A stretch of 11,815 bases of DNA from Klebsiella pneumoniae (lineage in GTDB: Bacteria > Pseudomonadota > Gammaproteobacteria > Ga0077536), in NCBI GenBank assembly GCA_945873015.1, contig CAMCBY010000073.1, forward strand, positions 1-11,815, in the 5' to 3' direction. Positions 1 to 5,225 of this stretch are shown one piece after another. Position 1 is the first letter of the stretch. The number at the start of each line of letters is the position of its first letter. Below the pieces are notes generated by a model. It did no database searches. It had not been told where the DNA came from and worked only from the letters and a program-made list of their open reading frames with translations. A program made the position numbers and the translations under genes.

Positions 1-5
1 AGTTA

Positions 6-425
6 GTGCGCTACACACTGGCAGCAGTGCTCGGCGCGAGCTCAGCCGCCAGTCAGGCAGCCTGCAAACAGGCTGACGTGGCCGGCACCTGGCTGGTCAG
101 TGGACTGTCGGCGACCAACGCCGGCTCCTTCACTACCTTCTGCAAACTCAAAGTGAGCAAGTCCGGTGCTTTCGCCAACACCACCTCTACCTGTAAATCC
201 TCACTCGGCCCGACCAGCGTCTCGGGCAGTATGAAAATCTCGGGCAAGACCTGCAGCATCAGAGCCTTTCCGATGAAGGTCTTCGTCAACGGCGTCGAAA
301 GTTTTACCTTCACTGTCGACTTCATGGCGATGGACAAGGCCAAGAGCACCTTCACCGCCACGGGCAACAAGGACGCCGCGACGACCGGCCTCGCGCAGTT
401 CATCTGGCAAGGCGTGAAGCAATAG
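6..425 (+). CDS. small exported four-cysteine protein, family unknown (5' end may be partial)
   Basis: Open frame of about 139 residues beginning at a GTG only five bases inside the window. The frame stays open to the window edge, so the true start may lie upstream. The N-terminus looks like a Sec signal peptide: an Arg, a small hydrophobic stretch at residues 4-15 and a possible cleavage site after Ser-Gln-Ala (16-18). The mature part has four cysteines (20, 46, 63, 83), enough for two disulfides, and alternating polar/hydrophobic segments that suggest a small beta-rich fold. A Gly-Thr-Trp at 27-29 near the mature N-terminus recalls lipocalin-like beta barrels, but that resemblance is too short to assign a family. 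A strong terminator follows 13 bases after the stop, and the next gene is convergent. I do not recognise the protein; periplasmic or secreted location is inferred from the signal peptide. Confidence 0.6.
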   Translation: MRYTLAAVLGASSAASQAACKQADVAGTWLVSGLSATNAGSFTTFCKLKVSKSGAFANTTSTCKSSLGPTSVSGSMKISGKTCSIRAFPMKVFVNGVESFTFTVDFMAMDKAKSTFTATGNKDAATTGLAQFIWQGVKQ

Positions 426-437
426 ACCCCTCCCCTC

Positions 438-486
438 GCGCTCGGCGTGCTGCGATTGAGGACCAGTTCGCCGAGCGCAGTTTTTT
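438..486 (+). terminator. intrinsic terminator of the small exported protein gene
   Basis: A perfect 10-bp GC-rich inverted repeat (438-447 GCGCTCGGCG pairs with 469-478 CGCCGAGCGC) encloses a 21-nt loop. It is followed two bases later by six consecutive T (481-486). The T-run is on the plus-strand exit side only, so this terminates the upstream plus gene and not the convergent minus gene ending at 504. The loop is long for an intrinsic terminator, but the stem and U-tract are good. Confidence 0.75.
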
Positions 487-503
487 ATCCGGACGAGACA
501 CCC

Positions 504-950
504 TCAGCGGCGGTGATGGCGGCCGCGCTTTGCGCGCATCTGCTCGCGCTGGGCCGGTGTCAACAATTTGCCCATTTCGAAGTCGCTGCGCGCGTGCAGC
601 ACCGCCAGCTCGGTCATGGCGCCGGCGCCTTGTGCGGCCTGTGCCCGCACCGCGGCTTCATCGAAGGTGTCTGATTCGGTCAGCGCGCGCATCGCCCGAC
701 GCTGCGCCACCAACGTGCGCACATGAGGCCGTGCCTGCTTGCGCAGGTCTTCCATCAAGTTTTCAACCGCGCTGCGTTGCGTGTCGCTGAGATTCAACTC
801 GCTCGCCAGATGCTCGCTCGAAAAGAGCTCGTGTGCGAACGGCCCGCCGGGCATATCGCTCGGCCCCGCCCAGACAATGGAACTCACCAGCATAAGACCG
901 CTGCTTAATCCGCGCGCCAAGGTCGAACGAAATTTGAGAGTGGTTTGCAT
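504..950 (-). CDS. Spy/CpxP family LTxxQ periplasmic protein
   Basis: A 148-residue protein starting at the ATG at 950. An in-frame ATG at 968 exists, but GGAG lies seven bases before the 950 start and the signal peptide fits it better. Residues 1-28 form a Sec signal ending Val-Trp-Ala. The mature chain is helical and charged and has the two family hallmarks: an LTxxQ-like LSDTQ at 54-58 and a canonical LTPAQ at 130-134, with a basic His/Arg tail. Length matches Spy and CpxP (about 160 residues). Spy is an ATP-independent periplasmic chaperone; CpxP represses the CpxA sensor. Either role is possible here. The gene diverges from the BaeSR-type pair, and spy is a known BaeR target in E. coli, which favours an envelope-stress role. 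Family assignment is firm; Spy versus CpxP or a metal-resistance relative is not resolved. Confidence 0.85.
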   Translation of the reverse strand: MQTTLKFRSTLARGLSSGLMLVSSIVWAGPSDMPGGPFAHELFSSEHLASELNLSDTQRSAVENLMEDLRKQARPHVRTLVAQRRAMRALTESDTFDEAAVRAQAAQGAGAMTELAVLHARSDFEMGKLLTPAQREQMRAKRGRHHRR

Positions 951-971
951 GGGGTAACTCCTGTGCATGTG

Positions 972-983
972 TTGAGAATATGC
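972..983 (-). promoter_or_regulatory. weak candidate -10 region for the Spy-like gene
   Basis: On the minus strand the sequence TATTCT occurs about 25-30 bases before the ATG at 950, at a position suitable for a -10 element. No convincing -35 hexamer stands 16-18 bases further upstream. A poor -35 is typical of activator-dependent promoters, which would fit control by a BaeR-type regulator, but this is inference from one hexamer. Confidence 0.25.
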
Positions 984-1088
984 AGCGCGGATTCAGGTCG
1001 CACTGCACCGGCTGATTCACCGGATGAAGCGAGTGTCCACCCACATCAAGCAGAGAAGATGAAGAACGCCATCCACTTGTGCGGACAC

Positions 1089-1111
1089 ATCGTGGAGAGA
1101 TCGTGGAGAAA
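1089..1111 (-). promoter_or_regulatory. tandem direct repeat, candidate BaeR-type operator
   Basis: ATCGTGGAGA occurs twice in tandem, at 1089-1098 and 1100-1109, with a period of 11 bp (about one helical turn), the usual geometry of OmpR/PhoB-family half-sites. On the minus strand the upstream-facing copy reads TTTCTCCACGAT, which agrees at most positions with the start of the E. coli BaeR box as I recall it (TTTTTCTCCATDATTGGC). It sits 66-88 bases before the preferred baeS start and about 140 bases upstream of the Spy-like gene. Repeat and spacing are read directly; regulator identity is inferred. Confidence 0.45.
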
Positions 1112-1176
1112 CATGCCAGTTTGTGCAGAACGCTTGCCGAACACTCCAGGCGTGCCGCACCATCGCGGCTACCACC

Positions 1177-2598
1177 ATGCGCCTCAAGCTGTTTCACAAG
1201 TTATTCCTCGTGCTGGCAGGCACCAGTCTGTGCAGCGTGCTGTTGTTTGCAGGGTTTGCCCACTGGTCTTCTGCGCGCAACTTTCTGCGTTATCTCAACG
1301 ACGAACGCGAAGCGCGCCTGACCGCACTGAGTGATCAGTTGCTGGCGGTCTACGAGCGCGATGGCGATTGGCAGGCGCTGCAGGATGATCAGCGTGCCTG
1401 GCACCGTGTGTTGCGTGACGCGATGCGCGCTGGCACCGCTGGTGACCTGCCACCACCACCCCGGCATGACGGCGCACCGGTGCAGCCGCCCCACCCTCCA
1501 CCACTGCACTTGCGAGGCCGCCCGCGCATCGAGCCGACCTTGTACGACCTCGGACATCACATCATCGTCGGGCCGCTGCCCTATAGCAGCGATATGACGC
1601 TGCGCCCGTTGGTGCGCGACGGACACATACTTGCTTACCTCGGCATGCCGCCTTTGCGCAAACCCGCCGACGCGCGCGACGTGCGTTTTGCCCGTCGACA
1701 AGCACACATACTGCTCGGGGGCGCCGCGTTGGCACTGGTGTTGTCACTGCTGGCGGCAGCCTGGGTGGCGCGACGCCAATCGCGGCCAATCGTCGAACTT
1801 GGCGCGGCGGCACGCGCGCTGGCTTCGGGCCAGTTCGACACCCGCCTCGAGGCACGCTCGAGAGACGAAATTGGCGAACTGGTGGGCGACTTCAATCTGC
1901 TCGCGCGCACGTTACAAGATAATGAATCGGCGCGACGACGCTGGTTCGCCGATGTCTCGCACGAGCTGCGCACGCCGCTCGCCATCATGCGTGGCGAACT
2001 CGAAGCCGCGACCGACGGTATTCGTGCGATCGATGACGCGCTGGTCGAATCGCTCAGCCAGGAGAGCGCCCGCCTCACGCACCTGGTGGAAGACTTGTAT
2101 CAACTCGCGCGCGCCGATATCGGTGCACTCGACTACGAATTCACGCGCGCCTCGCTGGGCGCACTCTTGACCGAATCAATCAGTCATTTCGCCCATCGCT
2201 GGCAACAGGCCGGCATCGAATATGAGTATCAGATTGACGCCGATTTATGCGCACATCTCGATACGGGCCGTATTCTGCAATTGCTCGAAAACCTGTTCGA
2301 GAACTGTTGCCGTTATACCGATACACCGGGCCGCATCGCTATCAGTGCGCGGCGTGTCGATGGCGGGGCGCGGCTGATCATTGCCGATAGTGGTCCGGCG
2401 GTACCCGCTGAGGAGCTGGCGCTGTTGTTCGAACCGCTGCACCGCGTCGAGCGCTCGCGCAGTCGTGCCCACGGCGGCTCGGGTCTCGGCCTTGCGATCT
2501 GCAAACGTATCGTGCTCGCCCACGGCGGACACATCGAAGCGCTGCCCTCGCCACTCGGCGGCCTCGCCATTCATATTCAGCTTGACCTCGTGCCGTAA
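1177..2598 (+). CDS. baeS: BaeS-type sensor histidine kinase
   Basis: A 473-residue inner-membrane sensor kinase. Domains: TM1 at about 9-29, periplasmic sensor at about 30-175, TM2 at 176-198, HAMP at about 199-251, HisKA with phospho-acceptor His262 in SHELRTP, then the ATPase domain with N box at 371-380 (Asn372, Asn376), D box Asp404-Ser-Gly-Pro and a glycine-rich HGGSGLGLAI from 432. The N-terminus, the LFEPLHRVERSRSRAHGGSGLGLAI region and the length all resemble E. coli BaeS, which responds to envelope damage and metals. A GTG at 1123 would add 18 residues, but those do not resemble a membrane anchor and BaeS proteins start near Met1177; neither start has a strong ribosome site. The periplasmic part carries an unusual Pro/His-rich stretch (92-120). 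The partner regulator follows after 5 bases, in the same kinase-first order as E. coli baeSR. Confidence 0.88.
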   Translation: MRLKLFHKLFLVLAGTSLCSVLLFAGFAHWSSARNFLRYLNDEREARLTALSDQLLAVYERDGDWQALQDDQRAWHRVLRDAMRAGTAGDLPPPPRHDGAPVQPPHPPPLHLRGRPRIEPTLYDLGHHIIVGPLPYSSDMTLRPLVRDGHILAYLGMPPLRKPADARDVRFARRQAHILLGGAALALVLSLLAAAWVARRQSRPIVELGAAARALASGQFDTRLEARSRDEIGELVGDFNLLARTLQDNESARRRWFADVSHELRTPLAIMRGELEAATDGIRAIDDALVESLSQESARLTHLVEDLYQLARADIGALDYEFTRASLGALLTESISHFAHRWQQAGIEYEYQIDADLCAHLDTGRILQLLENLFENCCRYTDTPGRIAISARRVDGGARLIIADSGPAVPAEELALLFEPLHRVERSRSRAHGGSGLGLAICKRIVLAHGGHIEALPSPLGGLAIHIQLDLVP

Positions 2599-2603
2599 TC
2601 GTC

Positions 2604-3281
2604 ATGCCAGCGCACATCCTCATCGCCGAAGACGAAGCAAAAATTGCCGCCCTGGTCGCCGACTACCTCGGCGCGGCAGGTATGCAGGTCAGTGTGGTGA
2701 CGGACGGTGAGGAAGTACTGCCGGCCGTCGAGCGCCTGCGGCCCGCCGCGCTGATCCTGGATGTGATGCTGCCCCACCGCGACGGCATGAGCATCTGTCG
2801 CGAGTTGCGCCTGACCAATACGCTGCCGGTGATCATGTTGACGGCAAGGGTCGAGGAGATTGACCGACTGCTCGGTCTTGAGCTGGGTGCGGACGATTAT
2901 CTGTGCAAACCCTTCAGCCCGCGCGAACTGGTGGCGCGCGTCAAGGCGCTGCTACGCCGAACGGCACCGGCGGCGAGTGAAGCGCCTGTCCTACCGCACT
3001 TCGAGGTCGATGAGCAGCGCATGCGCGCCAGCGTCAGCGGACACCGGCTGGACCTGACACCGGTAGAATACCGTCTGCTCTCGACCCTGCTGCGCCATCC
3101 CGGCCGGGTCTATCGACGTGACGAACTGCTCAATCTCGTTTATGACGATTATCGTGAGATTTCGGACCGCACCATTGACAGTCATATCAAGAATCTGCGG
3201 CGCAAAATTGAGGCTGTATTGCCCGACCATGCGGTGATCCATGCGGTCTACGGCATCGGCTACCGGCTCGAAATCGACTGA
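2604..3281 (+). CDS. baeR: BaeR-type response regulator, OmpR/PhoB family
   Basis: A 225-residue cytoplasmic transcription factor. The receiver domain (about 4-115) has the acidic pair Glu9-Asp10, phospho-acceptor Asp53 in LILDVML, Thr80 and Lys102. The stretch VEEIDRLLGLELGADDYLCK just before the KPFSPRE segment matches E. coli BaeR almost residue for residue and separates it from most other OmpR-family members. The C-terminal winged-helix domain (about 130-225) has the usual DLTPVEYRLLSTLLRHPGRV and TIDSHIKNLRRKIE signatures. It starts 5 bases after the kinase stop, so the two are probably translationally coupled. Expected role: once phosphorylated, activate envelope-stress genes, most plausibly the divergent Spy-like gene. 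E. coli baeSR follows mdtABCD efflux genes; none is present within this window. Confidence 0.9.
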   Translation: MPAHILIAEDEAKIAALVADYLGAAGMQVSVVTDGEEVLPAVERLRPAALILDVMLPHRDGMSICRELRLTNTLPVIMLTARVEEIDRLLGLELGADDYLCKPFSPRELVARVKALLRRTAPAASEAPVLPHFEVDEQRMRASVSGHRLDLTPVEYRLLSTLLRHPGRVYRRDELLNLVYDDYREISDRTIDSHIKNLRRKIEAVLPDHAVIHAVYGIGYRLEID

Positions 3282-3300
3282 CCCGGCAGGTCTTGCCGGG
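3282..3300 (+). terminator. stem-loop directly after baeR (no U-tract)
   Basis: CCCGGCA (3282-3288) and TGCCGGG (3294-3300) form a perfect 7-bp GC-rich stem with a 5-nt loop, beginning at the base after the baeR stop. No T-run follows, so it is at best a weak or transcript-stabilising 3' hairpin rather than a standard intrinsic terminator. Confidence 0.35.
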
Positions 3301-3304
3301 CTGC

Positions 3305-3345
3305 TTCCCAAGCCTCACCGAAATCACGACAATACCGGCGGTATT
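3305..3345 (+). promoter_or_regulatory. candidate yaaA promoter overlapped by a 15-bp palindrome
   Basis: AATACCGGCGGTATT at 3331-3345 is a palindrome with 7-bp arms around a single central base, ending 18 bases before the yaaA start. With a one-base centre it cannot form an RNA hairpin of that size, so a dimeric repressor or activator site is more likely. A weak promoter (TTCCCA at 3305-3310, 17-bp spacer, GACAAT at 3328-3333) would put the transcription start inside the palindrome. I do not recognise the operator; it does not look like Fur, OxyR or SoxR sites. Confidence 0.35.
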
Positions 3346-3363
3346 CCGTCAGTAGCGCTGCTC

Positions 3364-4158
3364 ATGCTCGCCGTTATTTCTCCTGCCAAGACGCTCGATT
3401 TCACGAGCGAGCCTGTGACCGCAAAACATTCCGAGCCCGAGTTCATGGACGCCGCCGCGGCGCTCGCGCACCTCATGGCGAACAAGAAACCCTCGCAACT
3501 GAAATCGCTCATGTCCATAAGCGAGCAGCTCGCGACTCTGAATCACGCGCGCTTTCAAGCCTGGTCAAAGACACCCGCGCCCGACACCGTGCGGCCGGCG
3601 CTGTTCGCCTTCAAGGGTGATGTCTATCAGGGCCTCGATGCCACCACTCTCAAGGCGCGCGACATCGACTATGCACAATCCCATCTGCGCATCCTGTCGG
3701 GCCTGTACGGGCTGCTGCGACCGCTCGACCTGATTCAGCCCTATCGCCTCGAAATGGGTACCGCGCTCACGAATCCACGCGGCCGCAGTCTCTATGATTA
3801 TTGGGGTGATGTGCCGGCCCGCGCGCTGGCGGCGCAGGCCAGCAGCCTGCGTACACGGGTGCTGGTCAACCTCGCCTCGCAGGAGTACTTTCGCGCGGTC
3901 GACAGCGATGCACTCGGTCTCGACATCGTGACGCCGGTGTTCAAAGACTGGTCGCGCGGCCAGTACCGTATCTTGAGTTTTTTTGCCAAACGCGCGCGCG
4001 GCATGATGGTGCGCTTTCTGATCGAGCGCCGTTGTCGCAAGCCCGTCGAGCTGCTCGATTTTGACAGCGCCGGTTATGCCTACGACGCCGAGAGCTCGAC
4101 GCCCCAGTCGCCGGTATTCCTGCGTCGCCTGCCGGGCACGGACGCGGCGGCGCTTTAA
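3364..4158 (+). CDS. yaaA: peroxide stress protein YaaA (DUF328/UPF0246)
   Basis: A 264-residue cytoplasmic protein; E. coli YaaA is 258. It begins MLAVISPAKTLDF, the conserved family N-terminus, which fixes the start at 3364. The reading frame is open further upstream into baeR, but those residues are not family-like. Other conserved blocks visible are the FKGDVYQGL segment, HLRILSGLYGLLRPLDLIQPYRLEMG, LVNLASQEYF and the C-terminal LLDFDSAGYAYD. In E. coli YaaA is induced by OxyR, limits intracellular free iron during hydrogen peroxide stress and binds DNA through a cradle-like fold; the same role is expected here. No strong Shine-Dalgarno precedes the ATG. A palindrome upstream may regulate it, and a terminator-like hairpin follows, so it may be its own unit. 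Confidence 0.93.
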   Translation: MLAVISPAKTLDFTSEPVTAKHSEPEFMDAAAALAHLMANKKPSQLKSLMSISEQLATLNHARFQAWSKTPAPDTVRPALFAFKGDVYQGLDATTLKARDIDYAQSHLRILSGLYGLLRPLDLIQPYRLEMGTALTNPRGRSLYDYWGDVPARALAAQASSLRTRVLVNLASQEYFRAVDSDALGLDIVTPVFKDWSRGQYRILSFFAKRARGMMVRFLIERRCRKPVELLDFDSAGYAYDAESSTPQSPVFLRRLPGTDAAAL

Positions 4159-4181
4159 GTTGAGATATTTATTTGTTCACG

Positions 4182-4211
4182 ACCGAGCCCGCCGTGCGGG
4201 ATTCGGTTTTA
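4182..4211 (+). terminator. probable intrinsic terminator after yaaA
   Basis: ACCGA (4182-4186) pairs with TCGGT (4203-4207) and CCCGC (4188-4192) with GCGGG (4196-4200), joined by a G-T wobble and one bulged A, with a 3-nt loop. Four T (4207-4210) end the structure. The bulge and short T-run make it moderate in strength. If it works, the downstream ppiA-like gene needs its own promoter; I see no convincing one in the 27 bases that remain. Confidence 0.5.
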
Positions 4212-4237
4212 TATCGACTTCTGTCGGGAGATGCTCC

Positions 4238-4822
4238 ATGTCGCTTCGTTTACTGTTGTTGTTGGTCGTATGCGCTTTTGGTTCTGCCCACGCCGCCGAC
4301 GCCGGCAGCGCCAATCCGCGCGTGGTACTGGAGACATCCGAGGGCAGCATCACCATTGAACTGTCAGCCAAGGAAGCGCCGCTGTCAGTGGCCAATTTTC
4401 TCGAGTACGTCAAAGCCGGCTTTTATAACGGCACGGTTTTCCACCGCGTGATTCCGAATTTTATGATTCAGGGCGGCGGCTTCAGCGCCAATATGGATCA
4501 GAAAGAAACTCGCGGCACGATCAAAAACGAAGCCGGCAATGGACTTAAAAACCTGCGCGGCACGATTGCCATGGCACGCCGCGCCGAACCCGACAGCGCC
4601 ACCGCGCAGTTCTTCATCAACCTCGCGGCCAACGACTTCCTCGACCACCAGAGCGATACCACGGCCGGCATGGGTTATGCGGTGTTTGGACACGTGACCG
4701 CGGGCATGGAGGTGGTGGACAAGATTGCCGCCACAGCCACCACCAGCGTCGGGCCGATGTCGGACGTGCCGGTGCAGCCGATTACCATCAAGAGCGCCAC
4801 GCTGCTCGTTTCCCAGCCTTAA
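4238..4822 (+). CDS. ppiA: periplasmic peptidyl-prolyl cis-trans isomerase, cyclophilin type
   Basis: A 194-residue exported cyclophilin. The start at 4238 is chosen because GGGAG lies seven bases upstream and the next 19 residues form a clear Sec signal (MSLR, a Leu-rich core, cleavage after Ala-His-Ala); the frame is open upstream but carries no signal. The mature domain holds the active site: Phe68-His69-Arg70 with Arg70 catalytic, FMIQGGGF at 75-82, Gln124-Phe125-Phe126-Ile-Asn in the substrate pocket and Phe134-Leu135-Asp-His137. The Phe at 134, where human cyclophilin A has Trp121, is usual in bacterial PpiA and lowers cyclosporin affinity. Sequence follows E. coli PpiA closely over its full length (190 residues). 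Role: speed proline isomerisation during folding of periplasmic and outer-membrane proteins. A 32-bp gap separates it from the YciI-like gene, so the two are likely co-transcribed. Confidence 0.92.
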   Translation: MSLRLLLLLVVCAFGSAHAADAGSANPRVVLETSEGSITIELSAKEAPLSVANFLEYVKAGFYNGTVFHRVIPNFMIQGGGFSANMDQKETRGTIKNEAGNGLKNLRGTIAMARRAEPDSATAQFFINLAANDFLDHQSDTTAGMGYAVFGHVTAGMEVVDKIAATATTSVGPMSDVPVQPITIKSATLLVSQP

Positions 4823-4854
4823 TCAGTCCAGACGACTCCAAGAGAACAACCAGC

Positions 4855-5154
4855 ATGGCCTACATGATTCGCACCACTGACAAACCCGATGCTGCCGAGC
4901 TGCGCGCCGCCACCCGCGCCGAACATCTGGTCTATCTGCGCAGCTTCACGTCGCGCATTCTCGCCGCCGGCGGCTTTCTCAACGATGATGGCAGTGTCGG
5001 CCAGGGCGGCATGATCATCCTCGATACCGATGACCGCGCCGAGGCCGAACAGTTGATTGCGAACGATCCGTTCACGCGCGCCGGCGTGTTTGAGAAAGTC
5101 GAGATCAAACGCTGGCGCAAGGTGTTCTTCAACGGCGTAGATTTGAGCCTGTAA
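4855..5154 (+). CDS. YciI family protein
   Basis: A 99-residue cytoplasmic protein with the ferredoxin-like fold of the YciI/YCII family. It starts at the ATG at 4855 behind a weak AAGAGA. Visible family features are the N-terminal MIRTTDKPDA strand, an R..HL motif with His24, the conserved Gly pair after the first helix, a GGMIIL strand, the acidic AEAEQLIANDPF helix with conserved Asp-Pro-Phe, AGVFEKVEI and the C-terminal KVFF. The His and Asp form the putative active site known from Haemophilus YciI, but no physiological reaction is established for the family. It lies between the cyclophilin and uup genes on the same strand. Confidence 0.88.
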   Translation: MAYMIRTTDKPDAAELRAATRAEHLVYLRSFTSRILAAGGFLNDDGSVGQGGMIILDTDDRAEAEQLIANDPFTRAGVFEKVEIKRWRKVFFNGVDLSL

Positions 5155-5166
5155 TTATCGCCTCGT

Positions 5167-5190
5167 CGCCGCTGTGCGGCGGCGCATTTT
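5167..5190 (+). terminator. weak hairpin with T-run after the YciI-like gene
   Basis: CGCCGC (5167-5172) and GCGGCG (5176-5181) form a 6-bp stem with a TGT loop, and TTTT appears at 5187-5190, five bases after the stem. The distance and short T-run make it a poor terminator; it may reduce read-through into uup or be fortuitous in GC-rich DNA. Confidence 0.3.
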
Positions 5191-5225
5191 CGCTACGCGC
5201 GCTGCGCGCCTGACAGACGCCGACC

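Noticed and set aside
438..486. Bidirectional terminator serving also the Spy-like gene
   Set aside because: On the minus strand the sequence after the stem is G-rich with no T-run, so only the plus-strand direction is supported.
1123..1176. GTG start giving baeS 18 more residues
   Set aside because: The extra residues are neither basic nor hydrophobic in a way that suits a membrane anchor, while Met1177 aligns with the usual BaeS start. Not excluded, since neither start has a clear ribosome site.
3241..3363. N-terminal extension of yaaA overlapping baeR
   Set aside because: The frame is open, but family members start at the MLAVISPAKTLDF-like sequence; the extension would overlap the end of baeR and has no similarity to YaaA.
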